Shown: positions 53,048 to 61,387 of the stretch, piece after piece
How the letters are laid out: each line of letters opens with the position of its first letter
How positions within the stretch are numbered: position 1 is the stretch's first letter
Source: Shimazuella alba
GTDB lineage: Bacteria; Bacillota; Bacilli; Thermoactinomycetales; Thermoactinomycetaceae
Assembly: GCF_009831235.1 (NCBI RefSeq)
Contig: NZ_WUUL01000004.1
Coordinates: 1 to 64,000 of the forward strand
Length of the DNA stretch: 64,000 nucleotides
Reading direction: 5' to 3'
Made by a program: the position numbers and the translations under genes
The notes under the pieces: generated by a model
The model's input: the letters and a program-made list of their open reading frames with translations, nothing else
Told to the model about the DNA's origin: nothing
Databases searched by the model: none

Positions 53048-54043
53048 TTACAGGCCAAAAAAAGTAAATAAATGAAACAAAAGAAAAGCAATAATTGCAG
53101 TTATCGGCAGGGTAAGTACCCAAGCATAAACAATCTTTGTTGCAACACTCCACCTTACAGATTTGATTCTGTCAGCGAGTCCTACTCCGATGATAGCACC
53201 TGTAATCGTATGAGTCGTGCTAACAGGTATACCAATCTTGGCGATAGTCGTCAGCAGGATTGCAGCGCCTGTTTCAGCGGCAAAACCTTGGGGTGTCTCT
53301 AATCGACTCAGACGAGATCCCATCGTTTGAATAATTTTACGACCTCCGACAGCTGTACCTAATGCCATTGCAACTCCGCACGATACCATAACCCAAAAAG
53401 GAACTGTAAATTCACTATAATAGCCGCCTGCAAGTAGTGCCATTGCAATGATACCCATCGCTTTTTGAGCATCTGAGGCTCCATGGCTGAAAGCCATAAA
53501 TGCTGCAGAAACAATTTGCAGAGGCCGAAAGGCACGCTTGACTTTGGAAGGTTGTTTGTTACGGAAGATACCTCGAATAATTTTAATAATAATAAAACTG
53601 AGTAGTGCACCTAGAACAGGAGATAAAACTAGTCCAAGAAGAATCGTAAAAATACCCTTTACTTTAAGGATTGCAACCCCTTTAAAGGCAATAGATGCTC
53701 CAATAAGGCTACCAATTAATGCATGAGAGGAACTTGTGGGTAGCCCCATGAGTACGGTAGTGATATTCCAAACGATAACGGAAAGCAATGCAGCTACTAG
53801 TACGACTAATGATATATTTTTAGCATCGACAATATCTTTACCAATAGCTTTTGCTACTTCTGTGAAAAAAAGCGCACCAACCAAATTGAGTACTGCTGCC
53901 ATCATGATGGCTTTGGTAGGAGATAGCGTTCTGGTTCCTACGACTGTCGCAATAGCATTTGCGGTGTCATGCCATCCATTGGTGAAATCGAATACCAAAG
54001 CTAATATAACAACGATGACAACCAGCCACAAAAGCTCAGGCAT
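53048..54043 (-). CDS. pit: PiT-family inorganic phosphate transporter
   Basis: A 331-residue low-affinity phosphate transporter with about ten transmembrane helices. The duplicated PiT signatures are DFTNGWHDTANAIATVVGTR with LPTSSSHALIG, and later SHGASDAQKAMGIIAMALLA with PVSTTHTITGAIIGVG. It imports phosphate with protons, probably as a metal-phosphate complex. The start overlaps the end of the DUF47 gene upstream by eight bases, so both are one operon. Confidence 0.92.
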   Translation of the reverse strand: MPELLWLVVIVVILALVFDFTNGWHDTANAIATVVGTRTLSPTKAIMMAAVLNLVGALFFTEVAKAIGKDIVDAKNISLVVLVAALLSVIVWNITTVLMGLPTSSSHALIGSLIGASIAFKGVAILKVKGIFTILLGLVLSPVLGALLSFIIIKIIRGIFRNKQPSKVKRAFRPLQIVSAAFMAFSHGASDAQKAMGIIAMALLAGGYYSEFTVPFWVMVSCGVAMALGTAVGGRKIIQTMGSRLSRLETPQGFAAETGAAILLTTIAKIGIPVSTTHTITGAIIGVGLADRIKSVRWSVATKIVYAWVLTLPITAIIAFLLFHLFTFFGL

Positions 54044-54656
54044 ATTTCATTACCACGCTTTCCATCACATCCATTAAGTCTTCAAATGTATCGGAAACAC
54101 CTTCCAATCTTTCGTATATTTCTTTCATTTTAATAAGATTTAGTAGATCTACAGGTTCTTCAAATAACGTGTAAACACTTTCTCTCATCAAACGATCGCC
54201 TTCGTTTTCCAATTCATTTATTTCAATAGATATTTTTCGTATCGTTCTAAATTCTTTCTTTTCTAATGCGACAAAAGCTTGGTGTAGTAAGTTAGCACAT
54301 TTTCCTAAGTTATCAGCAAATTGAATGAGATAAGGAGTGGTTTGATCAATTCGACAGTAAACAAATCTGGCAGTGCATGATTCTACTTCATCGAGAACAT
54401 CATCCAGATGACCTGCAAGAGCTAAAATATCTTCTCGATCAAGTGGTGGTACGAATGTTTGATCCAACTCTTGGAGGATGAGATGAGTGTACTCGTCTCC
54501 TTTAGATTCTAATTCCTTTATTTTATTAGCATATTGCTCTTTCTCGTGAAGTGTTTCCACGTTTTCACGAAATAACTTTACAGCTTCTACAATGTTTAAC
54601 GTTATATCGGTTAATGTTTGATAGAAGAAACGGTCTTTTGAGCGATTAAATAGCAA
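54036..54656 (-). CDS. DUF47 PhoU-like protein (YkaA-like), partner of Pit
   Basis: A 206-residue all-helical protein of the PhoU-div/DUF47 family: RFFYQTLTDITLNIVEAVKL, KIKELESKGDEYTHLILQEL (E-x3-D metal-binding type motif), DREDILALAGHLDDVLDEVE and a mirrored second half. Such proteins are encoded before Pit transporters and are thought to adjust their activity. The TTG start at 54656 follows GGAGGG. Confidence 0.88.
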   Translation of the reverse strand: MLFNRSKDRFFYQTLTDITLNIVEAVKLFRENVETLHEKEQYANKIKELESKGDEYTHLILQELDQTFVPPLDREDILALAGHLDDVLDEVESCTARFVYCRIDQTTPYLIQFADNLGKCANLLHQAFVALEKKEFRTIRKISIEINELENEGDRLMRESVYTLFEEPVDLLNLIKMKEIYERLEGVSDTFEDLMDVMESVVMKYA

Positions 54657-54757
54657 GGAATTCCCTCCTGAAAATAAAATTTATCCCTCCATTTTACCCT
54701 AATTTAATCCTATATAGGTTAAATCTGATGAGGAATCTAGCGAATCTTAACTATATC

Positions 54758-55435
54758 TTAACAGTTAGTATTTCGTACTTTTTGATTTTTCCCTGTTTCT
54801 TTCTTTCCTATTCTCATGACACATCCTGACATAATGCCTGAAATATTCATCAAAAGGTCATCAATATCACATACACCAGTACGAGTAATTGCTTGTGTAA
54901 ATTCTACAACCATCATCAAAGAGCATCCAAATAAAAAAGCAGTTTTGATAGGTTTTGATTTTGCCAAATAAGCAAAAATATACCCCATTGGTATAAATAA
55001 CAAGGTATTTCCTCCAAAATACCATACCAGATTTTTCAACGACAATTGAGTAAAAAGTCGATAGGAATGAATGAAAGGTATGATGTTCCACCCTGTTGTC
55101 GCAAAATGAACAGACCGAAAAAGCAGTAAGGTGCTCATCCATGCAAAATAGATGGCAGCTAGTAAAAGAAACCAATCAGGAAAAGAGCGATAACGAATAT
55201 AGAACAGTACGAAAAAAGAAATGGAAGAAAGCAGTAAAATAGTCATATGTGCTTCTCTGCTTGTCAGTTGGTGAAATAAGGAATAGTTGATGGTACAACT
55301 AACAAGGAGACTCAAAAGAAAATGAATCCAAAATGATCGGAACGGCATTTGTGTGCTCAAACCTTTCCAAATACTCACAAAAATAGACTGAAGTTTATGA
55401 TATATCTTACTAAAAATAAGAAACGCAGTCAGCAT
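54758..55435 (-). CDS. VanZ-like membrane protein
   Basis: A 225-residue protein with five or six transmembrane helices. The VanZ core is SVHFATTGWNIIPFIHSYRL, LVWYFGGNTLLFIPMGYIFA (NxxLFIPxG) and FTQAITRTGVCDIDDLLMNI (ending in DxDD(L)xxN). VanZ gives low-level teicoplanin resistance in enterococci; relatives are common and mostly uncharacterised. ATG 55435 lacks a good ribosome-binding site; ATG 55348 (PFRSFWIHF) with GGAAAGG upstream is possible. It stands alone. Confidence 0.8.
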   Translation of the reverse strand: MLTAFLIFSKIYHKLQSIFVSIWKGLSTQMPFRSFWIHFLLSLLVSCTINYSLFHQLTSREAHMTILLLSSISFFVLFYIRYRSFPDWFLLLAAIYFAWMSTLLLFRSVHFATTGWNIIPFIHSYRLFTQLSLKNLVWYFGGNTLLFIPMGYIFAYLAKSKPIKTAFLFGCSLMMVVEFTQAITRTGVCDIDDLLMNISGIMSGCVMRIGKKETGKNQKVRNTNC

Positions 55436-55496
55436 ATAGTGAATAATTCACATCTATGTCCAATTTTTATATATACACAAAATGGTTAAAACGTCG

Positions 55497-55521
55497 TATA
55501 ATTTAGCCTTGGGAAACTTTT
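55497..55521 (+). promoter_or_regulatory. mntH -10 box and MntR-like operator
   Basis: TATAAT at 55497-55502 is followed by TTTAGCCTTGGGAAACTTT, close to the B. subtilis MntR box (TTTTGCCTTAAGGAAAC). Repression by MntR at high manganese is expected. Confidence 0.65.
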
Positions 55522-55584
55522 TTTGTACTATCAAATTAAATTGTATTAGATAAAAAAATATCAAATAGACGAGGAGGGATTAAA

Positions 55585-56940
55585 ATGGAAACAGTAGAAA
55601 AAGCGCCAACATCTACAGAATCAGGTTGGCTAAGAAAAAGAGAAAACCCTTCATTACGTGAAGTGCACCGTTCCATGCCAGTACCAAAAAAAGGCTCCAC
55701 CTTTCGTAAGTTTTTAGCCTTTGTTGGACCAGGTTATTTGGTTGCAGTGGGCTATATGGATCCTGGAAACTGGGCGACCGATCTTGCTGGTGGATCAAGC
55801 TTCATGTATACGCTACTTTCTGTTATTATGCTATCTAATCTTATGGCGATGATATTACAGTCCTTATCTGGAAAACTTGGGATTGTTACTGGGAGAGATT
55901 TAGCACAGGCATGTCGTGATCATTATAGTAAACCTGTATCGTTTATATTGTGGATTCTTTGTGAGATAGCTATTGCAGCTTGTGATCTTGCGGAGCTAAT
56001 TGGATCAGCTATTGCGCTTAATCTGTTGTTTGGAATCCCTCTGCTATATGGTGTGATCTTAACTGCATTAGATATATTGTTCGTATTACTTTTACAAAAC
56101 AAAGGTTTCCGTTCTATTGAGGCGATTGTTATCTCATTGATTGCAATTATTGGTTTGTGTTTTGCAGTGGAGTTATTCTTAGCTTCGCCAGATATGTCGC
56201 AAGTTTTACAAGGATTTGTCCCAAATTCTGAGATTATCACCAATCCTGCTATGCTTTATATCGCGATCGGTATTTTAGGTGCAACAGTAATGCCACACAA
56301 TTTGTACCTTCATTCAAGTATTGTTCAAACGAGAGCTTTCGAAGACAGTACGGAAGGGAAACGGAGTGCCATCCGTTTTGCTACTTGGGATTCGAGCATT
56401 GCGTTGGTATTTGCTCTTTTTATCAATGCAGCTATATTGATCTTATCAGCGGCTACTTTCCATGGGACAGGAAAACCTGTAGATGATATAAGTCAAGCTT
56501 ATGAGTTACTGACTCCTTTACTTGGTACATCCATTGCGAGTGTATTGTTTGGAGTCGCATTGCTGGCATCTGGGCAAAATTCAACGCTTACAGGTACGTT
56601 AGCAGGTCAAATAGTAATGGAAGGTTTTTTAAACATTCGCCTTAAACCATGGCTAAGAAGACTGATCACGAGACTGATTGCGATTATACCAGCTATCATT
56701 GTTACTGCTCTCTATGGATCTTCAGGAACAGTACAGCTCCTTGTATTTAGCCAAGTAATTTTATCTTTGCAATTATCCTTTGCTGTTATTCCACTTGTAC
56801 AGTTTACGAGTGATAAGAAGAAGATGGGGCAGTTTGTAAATCCTTTATGGCTTAAAATTCTCGCTTGGACCATAGCGATTGTAATCGCAGGATTAAATAT
56901 ATATCTTCTTTACAGAACATTTACCTCTTGGATTCACTAA
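55585..56940 (+). CDS. mntH: Nramp-family manganese transporter MntH
   Basis: A 451-residue Nramp protein with eleven transmembrane helices. The helix 1 metal-binding motif is [12 protein letters not shown] and the helix 6 motif is [35 protein letters not shown] is the conserved intracellular loop. MntH imports Mn2+ (and some Fe2+) with protons. ATG 55585 follows GAGGAGGG. It is a single-gene unit with an MntR-like operator upstream and a terminator downstream. Confidence 0.95.
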   Translation: METVEKAPTSTESGWLRKRENPSLREVHRSMPVPKKGSTFRKFLAFVGPGYLVAVGYMDPGNWATDLAGGSSFMYTLLSVIMLSNLMAMILQSLSGKLGIVTGRDLAQACRDHYSKPVSFILWILCEIAIAACDLAELIGSAIALNLLFGIPLLYGVILTALDILFVLLLQNKGFRSIEAIVISLIAIIGLCFAVELFLASPDMSQVLQGFVPNSEIITNPAMLYIAIGILGATVMPHNLYLHSSIVQTRAFEDSTEGKRSAIRFATWDSSIALVFALFINAAILILSAATFHGTGKPVDDISQAYELLTPLLGTSIASVLFGVALLASGQNSTLTGTLAGQIVMEGFLNIRLKPWLRRLITRLIAIIPAIIVTALYGSSGTVQLLVFSQVILSLQLSFAVIPLVQFTSDKKKMGQFVNPLWLKILAWTIAIVIAGLNIYLLYRTFTSWIH

Positions 56941-56972
56941 ATCTCAGGATATTTATCCTGAGATTTTTTATG
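56940..56972 (+). terminator. Intrinsic terminator of mntH
   Basis: AATCTCAGGAT, ATTT, ATCCTGAGATT followed by TTTTATGG. Confidence 0.9.
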
Positions 56973-57112
56973 GGGAAAAGCATTTATTTCATTAGTGAAT
57001 ATTTTAATTTTAAGGATTGACAAATGAATATCTTTTATACATAATAAGTTATGTAATTACTTTAAGTAAGTCATTAATTCTTATATAGTTTATTACACTG
57101 GAGGTATTTTTC

Positions 57113-57709
57113 ATGGCAAATACATTTTTAGATGCTGTAAAAGCAAGACGTACTTTTTATGGATTAAGCAAAGAAGTAGTGGTAAAAGAAGATCGAGTGA
57201 AAGAAATCATAAATACTGCTGTAAAACATAGTCCATCCGCGTTTAATTCACAAAGTGCAAGAGTTGTAGTTTTGTTTGGAAAAGAATCCGACAAAGTTTG
57301 GGATATTACAAAAGAAGAACTAAGAAAAATCGTTCCAGCGGAAAACTTTGCAGCTACAGAAGAACGCATTGATAGCTTTGCTGCCGGTTATGGTACTGTT
57401 TTGTTCTTTGAAGACCAAACAGTAGTAGAAAACCTTCAAGAACAGTTTTCCTTGTATGCCGAAAACTTTCCTATCTGGTCCAATCAATCTTCTGGCATGC
57501 TACAATTTGTTGTATGGACTGCTCTGCAAGAAGAAGGACTTGGAGCATCATTGCAACATTATAATCCTCTTATTGATGAACAAGTACAAGCTACTTGGAA
57601 CTTACCAAAAGAGTGGAAATTAATTGGGCAAATGCCTTTTGGAAAACCAACTGCACAACCAGGCGATAAAGAATTCAGCCCATTGGAAGATCGTGTGAAG
57701 TTCTTTTAA
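57113..57709 (+). CDS. Nitroreductase family oxidoreductase (FRM2/HBN1-like)
   Basis: A 198-residue FMN-binding protein: start FLDAVKARRTFYGLSKEVVV, then KHSPSAFNSQSARVVVLFG (flavin phosphate contacts), WSNQSSGMLQFVVWTALQEE, GLGASLQHYNPLID and WKLIGQMPFGKPTAQPGDK. This matches the nitroreductase branch containing yeast FRM2/HBN1 and Lactococcus CinD-like proteins, which reduce nitro compounds and quinones with NAD(P)H and are often stress-induced. It has its own GGAGG site and terminator. Physiological substrate unknown. Confidence 0.87.
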   Translation: MANTFLDAVKARRTFYGLSKEVVVKEDRVKEIINTAVKHSPSAFNSQSARVVVLFGKESDKVWDITKEELRKIVPAENFAATEERIDSFAAGYGTVLFFEDQTVVENLQEQFSLYAENFPIWSNQSSGMLQFVVWTALQEEGLGASLQHYNPLIDEQVQATWNLPKEWKLIGQMPFGKPTAQPGDKEFSPLEDRVKFF

Positions 57710-57727
57710 TGAATGGACGGAATAAAA

Positions 57728-57766
57728 AAGAAGGGTAACGATATAAAGTTATCCTTCTTTTTTTTG
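57728..57766 (+). terminator. Intrinsic terminator of the nitroreductase gene
   Basis: AGAAGGGTAAC pairs with GTTATCCTTCT, followed by TTTTTTTTG. Confidence 0.88.
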
Positions 57767-57933
57767 ATAGAATGTTTTACAATGAAAAAAGATTAAATTG
57801 AAATAGTATTTATACCTTTACAAAAGGTTTAACTACATCCACCTAATTGTAAAGAAAAATGTATTTCAATTGATCTTTGGAACATGTAGAATATTATCCA
57901 AGTAAGTACTAAAACTCAATAGGAGGAGAAATA

Positions 57934-58605
57934 ATGGAGCGGTCTCGTTTGATAGACCAAGAATCTGTTGATTATTTATCATCTCTAGTAGTGAAGGGGA
58001 ATGTGGAAAAACATCACACGCTACTTGGAGAAGGATTAAGCGGGCAAGTATTCTCCTTTGAAGATTATGCAGTGAAAGTATACAAAGAGGATTTTAGTGA
58101 AAATGATGACCATTTGATGTTAACCAATCTCGATGCTCATCCAATGTTCCCAAAACTTCATTATCAAAATGATAAGTTTATGATCGTGGATCAAGTAAAA
58201 GGTTACACATTAGCTCAATTACGCGATGCTGGTTATAAGCTGAAAGATGCACAATACCGTCAATTAGAAAAAACGATTGAAGAATGTTATGAATCTGGAA
58301 TCATTCCACACGACATTCACCTTAACAATATAATGCTAGATGAAAATGGTAATCTAAAGATTATTGATGTTGGTCGCTTTTTCTACAGTGATCATAAAGA
58401 AGATTATCAGGATAAAATCCGAGAAGATCTCGATAAAATTAAGTATCATTGTGGGTTGTTTAGTCTGTTCTCTTCCTCGAGAAGAAAACGTCGTCGTCAT
58501 TATACAAGCAGCCGCCCACGTCGTCACTATACTTCTTCATCTCATAGGCGTCATCGTCATCACCGACGTCATTCTCGTTCTTCATTCTCCTTCTCTTTTT
58601 CTTAA
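57934..58605 (+). CDS. Small protein-kinase-like protein with a basic Arg/His/Ser tail
   Basis: A 223-residue protein. Residues 20-165 form a compact kinase fold: glycine loop LLGEGLSGQVFSF, the ATP-binding Lys in YAVKVYKED, catalytic loop IIPHDIHLNNIML (HxDxxxxN counterpart) and IIDVGRF in place of DFG. It is too short for a full kinase C-lobe and resembles Bacillus YrzF-type kinases. From residue 180 the protein becomes a tail of Arg, His, Ser and Tyr (SSSRRKRRRHYTSSRPRRHY and so on, ending SFSFSFS). Such tails bind nucleic acid or, in spore coat and exosporium proteins, are phosphorylated. ATG follows GGAGGAG. Single gene with terminator. Confidence 0.75.
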   Translation: MERSRLIDQESVDYLSSLVVKGNVEKHHTLLGEGLSGQVFSFEDYAVKVYKEDFSENDDHLMLTNLDAHPMFPKLHYQNDKFMIVDQVKGYTLAQLRDAGYKLKDAQYRQLEKTIEECYESGIIPHDIHLNNIMLDENGNLKIIDVGRFFYSDHKEDYQDKIREDLDKIKYHCGLFSLFSSSRRKRRRHYTSSRPRRHYTSSSHRRHRHHRRHSRSSFSFSFS

Positions 58606-58615
58606 TAGAGGAGAT

Positions 58616-58648
58616 CACCCTGAGGCCAAAAAGCCTTGGGGTTTTTTT
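58616..58648 (+). terminator. Intrinsic terminator of the kinase-like gene
   Basis: ACCCTGAGGC, CAAAAA, GCCTTGGGGT followed by TTTTTTA. Confidence 0.8.
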
Positions 58649-58663
58649 ATGGCATAAATGACG

Positions 58664-58696
58664 GCGAGGCGCCCAGATGGATTCTGGAAGCCTCGC
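58664..58696 (-). terminator. Actinobacterial-style stem-loop after the gene at 58713
   Basis: GCGAGGC (58664-58670) pairs with GCCTCGC (58690-58696), with an inner CCAGA/TCTGG stem and no T-run. Confidence 0.6.
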
Positions 58697-58712
58697 TTGT
58701 GACCAAGGGTAT

Positions 58713-59516
58713 TTAGTTGTTGCGAAGGCGATCGTTCAGGAACGCGACTGCGGCGTCATTGTAGAGACGCAAAACGCGCTCCTGTTCGTCCTTCTTCTTG
58801 CCGGGATCGGAGATCATCAGAGCATCCTGCCACTGGGGAGCGATGGTCTCGATCTTGTTAATGTACCGGATGTCCGCTTCGGCGATCTTCTTGTTCGCAC
58901 CAGTGACATTGTTCAGCCGATCCATGATCACCGACTTGTTCGAACCGGCATACAGTCCGGCAAGGTCGAAGCCAGCGCGCTGAGCACCATCGCGTTCGAC
59001 GCGACGGAGCAGGTCCGCCATGTTCTGCTCACTGGGGGTCTCGTACGGGAACTGGAAGTATCCCTCGTAAACCGACCAGCGCATGTTCTGGCTGATGATC
59101 TTCTTGACGGCTTCCTTCGCCTTGTGGTTCTTGTTGACTGGTCCGGACGGAGTCGTGGTGTTCGACTTCGTGCTCGGAACACTGGCTGTCGTCTTCTTCG
59201 GTTGTGCCGTCTCCTTCGGCTGAGTCGTCTTTGTCGATTCAGCTGGTGCCTTCGAGCTTCCTCCCTGGGTACGGGTCGGAGTGGGAGTAGGGGTGGGCGA
59301 GGCGCTCTTGGACGGCTTCGCCGACGGCGAGTTCGTCGCGGGGTGCTGGTTGGACAGGGAAACGGGCTTGTGCTCGTTTCCGCTGGTCGCCAGAACCCAT
59401 CCGATGAAGAGACCAAGCACTACGAGAGTGGCCAGCCCGGACAGCAGTTTTCCTCGCTTGCTGAAACCGGGAGTGGTGCGGTGCTTGCCGATCACCGGCA
59501 GCTTTTGGGTATTCAC
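58713..59516 (-). CDS. G+C-rich membrane-anchored protein with a Pro/Thr linker
   Basis: A 267-residue protein: short cytoplasmic start, one transmembrane helix (LLSGLATLVVLGLFIGWVLA, about 28-47), a long low-complexity linker (SPTPTPTPTRTQGGS and Thr/Pro/Lys repeats to about 130), and a helical C-terminal domain of about 135 residues (NMRWSVYEGYFQFPYE, ERDGAQRAGFDLAGLYAGSN). GTG 59516 has AAGGAG upstream. The composition is strongly G+C-rich and actinobacterial, in sharp contrast to the genes on both sides. The domain is not recognised. The IS605-type element begins just upstream and may have replaced its original promoter. Confidence 0.7.
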   Translation of the reverse strand: MNTQKLPVIGKHRTTPGFSKRGKLLSGLATLVVLGLFIGWVLATSGNEHKPVSLSNQHPATNSPSAKPSKSASPTPTPTPTRTQGGSSKAPAESTKTTQPKETAQPKKTTASVPSTKSNTTTPSGPVNKNHKAKEAVKKIISQNMRWSVYEGYFQFPYETPSEQNMADLLRRVERDGAQRAGFDLAGLYAGSNKSVIMDRLNNVTGANKKIAEADIRYINKIETIAPQWQDALMISDPGKKKDEQERVLRLYNDAAVAFLNDRLRNN

Positions 59517-59687
59517 GTAACTCCTTGAACACAGTACCCTCTCGAAAAGTGGGTACGATTGATGCTTATTTTCTTATTATAACATTACGAGCGAGAAAAC
59601 CCACGGTTTTCAATCGTGGGAGGAAAGCGAGCAGACGAGGATTAACTGTGGGTCCTCTCACGAATCTGACTATTTTTTTGGATATAC

Positions 59688-59717
59688 TTGACAAAAAGCA
59701 AACATACGATCTATAAT
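59688..59717 (+). promoter_or_regulatory. tnpB promoter
   Basis: TTGACA (59688-59693) and TATAAT (59712-59717), both perfect, 18 bases apart. Confidence 0.75.
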
Positions 59718-59748
59718 GTTCGCAAAATTCCAACTAGGAGGTGATTTC

Positions 59749-60876
59749 ATGCATAAAGCATTTTCCTACCGTCTTCGACCAACCAAAGCACAGGCAATGC
59801 TGATTCACAAATCCATCGGATGTAGCCGTTTTGTGTTCAATCATTTTCTTGGTGAATGGAACAACATGTATCAAGAAACGGGGAAAGGGCTGACCTATAC
59901 CACCTGCTCCCGTGTCCTAACTGAGAAAAAGCGGGAGTTAACGTGGTTGAAGGAAGTGGATTCCACTTCCCTGCAAAACACACTGAAACATCTTGCGGAT
60001 GCATTTCAGCGCTTTTTCCAAAAGCAAAACGATGCTCCGCGTTTCAAAAGCAGGAAAAATCGGGTACAAGCGTATACCAGTCAGTGCAATTATTCCAAAA
60101 ATAGCAGACCGACCATTGAAATAATTAGAAACAAAATCAAATTGCCGAAATTAGGCTGGGTAAAGTTTGTCCCATCGCGAGCAATAAGTGGTCGTATTCT
60201 GTCCGCCACGATCCGTCGTACCTCATCGGGAAAATACAATATATCCATCCTTTGTGAGGGATGCTACTTGCGATCCGTCCCCGCGAGAAAAGAAGCTGTT
60301 GGCATCGATTTAGGGCTGAAAGACTTTGCCATTTTCGATGATGGAACGAAAACGAAGCCAAACCGATTTTTTCGCCAATACGAACGAAAGCTAGCCAAAC
60401 TGCAACAAATGATGGCACGAAGAAAAAAGAACGGTTCCAACTGGCACAAAGCTCGTATCCAAGTTGCTCGCCTCCATGAAAAAATCACCCATGCCCGCCA
60501 TGATTTTTTACATAAACTATCCACGAAACTGGTGTGCGAAAACCAAGTCATCAGTATCGAACGTTTGCAAGTGAAGAACATGGTGAAAAATCAGAAACTG
60601 GCGAAATCGATCACCGATGCTTCTTGGTCGGAGTTTGTTTCGATGTTGGAATACAAAGCAAAAGAATATGGAAGAAAATTGGTGAAAGTAGGAAAATCCT
60701 TTCCCTCCAGCCAGCTTTGTTCGTGTTGTGGCCATCGAAACAAAGAAGTGAAGCAGCTACAACTGCGAGCATGGACTTGCCTAAATTGCAAAGAGCACCA
60801 TGACCGAGATATCAATGCTGCAAAGAACATTTTGCAAGAAGGTAGAAGATTACTTGCCGTGGGGCTCACGGTCTAA
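59749..60876 (+). CDS. tnpB: TnpB, RNA-guided nuclease of an IS1341-type element
   Basis: A 375-residue TnpB. The N-terminal helix-turn-helix/OB part starts [20 protein letters not shown]; the RuvC-like nuclease has Asp in [13 protein letters not shown], Glu in [13 protein letters not shown] and Asp in [12 protein letters not shown]; the zinc finger is [12 protein letters not shown] ... WTCLNCKEH. All catalytic and metal residues are present, so it should be an active omegaRNA-guided DNA cutter that helps the element persist. ATG 59749 has AGGAGGTGAT upstream; the frame from 59716 is longer but unsupported. Confidence 0.93.
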   Translation: MHKAFSYRLRPTKAQAMLIHKSIGCSRFVFNHFLGEWNNMYQETGKGLTYTTCSRVLTEKKRELTWLKEVDSTSLQNTLKHLADAFQRFFQKQNDAPRFKSRKNRVQAYTSQCNYSKNSRPTIEIIRNKIKLPKLGWVKFVPSRAISGRILSATIRRTSSGKYNISILCEGCYLRSVPARKEAVGIDLGLKDFAIFDDGTKTKPNRFFRQYERKLAKLQQMMARRKKNGSNWHKARIQVARLHEKITHARHDFLHKLSTKLVCENQVISIERLQVKNMVKNQKLAKSITDASWSEFVSMLEYKAKEYGRKLVKVGKSFPSSQLCSCCGHRNKEVKQLQLRAWTCLNCKEHHDRDINAAKNILQEGRRLLAVGLTV

Positions 60877-60957
60877 GCTTGGTAAACTTCCTTGGAGTAC
60901 CGAGGATTACCCAAGAATCCCGCGGCTTTAGCCATGTGGAGTTGTCAAACTGGATGA
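60877..60957 (+). ncRNA. omegaRNA scaffold 3' region of the TnpB element
   Basis: Directly after tnpB, short complementary blocks (TTGGTAAACTTCC, GAGTACCGAGGATTACCCAAG, CCCGCGGCTTTAGCCATG) lead to GGAGTTGTCAA. In this family the RNA 3' end continues into flanking DNA, whose first 16 or so bases (from about 60951, CTGGATGAAAGG..) act as guide. Exact borders are inferred. Confidence 0.55.
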
Positions 60958-60976
60958 AAGGAATAGAAGGTTTTAG

Positions 60977-61294
60977 TTAGAAGAAGAATGGTCTTTCTGC
61001 TTCGAAATATATCCATGTTAGTTTCAGATAGAGGAAAAATAAGAGTGGTATCGTACTGGTTATGATCCCAATGATAGAGATTAAACTGCCATTGGTAGTA
61101 TAGTAACTATATATTCCTAAAAGAAGGGCAATAATTCCAAGTATAATGGTTAGTACTTTTGTATCAGGGAAGAAGACAAGAATAAGCGTAAGTACTCCTA
61201 ATGCTAAAGATCCCAAAGATAAGTTGGTTGGTGTTAAATATTCGGTAATAGGTAATGTTTTTTTGTTCTGATTTGGATTTTGATTCACTTCCAA
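60977..61294 (-). CDS. Small hypothetical membrane protein
   Basis: About 105 residues from TTG 61294, which has AAGGAG upstream (earlier in-frame starts to 61429 lie in the promoter region of the divergent peptidase gene). After a charged start (EVNQNPNQNKKT) come three hydrophobic segments: LSLGSLALGVLTLILVFFPD, VLTIILGIIALLLGIYSYYT and LISIIGIITSTIPLLFFLYL. It resembles small DUF308/DUF4190-like membrane proteins. Function unknown. Confidence 0.6.
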   Translation of the reverse strand: MEVNQNPNQNKKTLPITEYLTPTNLSLGSLALGVLTLILVFFPDTKVLTIILGIIALLLGIYSYYTTNGSLISIIGIITSTIPLLFFLYLKLTWIYFEAERPFFF

Positions 61295-61387
61295 TTTATA
61301 TTTCACTCCTTGATTTGAGACAGTAAGGTAAGTATAACAAATAACTATCGATTTGACTAAACAATTCGGAATAAGGGATGACAGGAT

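Larger units (their letters stand above)
59595..60957 (+). mobile_element. IS605/IS1341-type element carrying only tnpB
   Basis: The left end shows the hairpin CCCACG (59600-59605)/CGTGGG (59615-59620). TnpB follows, and the right end carries hairpins typical of omegaRNA (CCCGCGGCTTTAGCCATGTGG) ending near TTGTCAA at about 60950. No tnpA is present, so it cannot transpose alone; exact ends are uncertain. Confidence 0.7.

Noticed and set aside
52612-53091. A 159-codon minus-strand frame after pit
   Set aside because: It starts inside the terminator and pit 3' end, has no protein-like pattern, and the plus strand carries a better small gene with a ribosome-binding site.
58928-59532. Other long frames over the gene at 58713-59516
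   Set aside because: High G+C gives long chance frames; only the 267-residue frame has a start site, a membrane helix and sensible composition.
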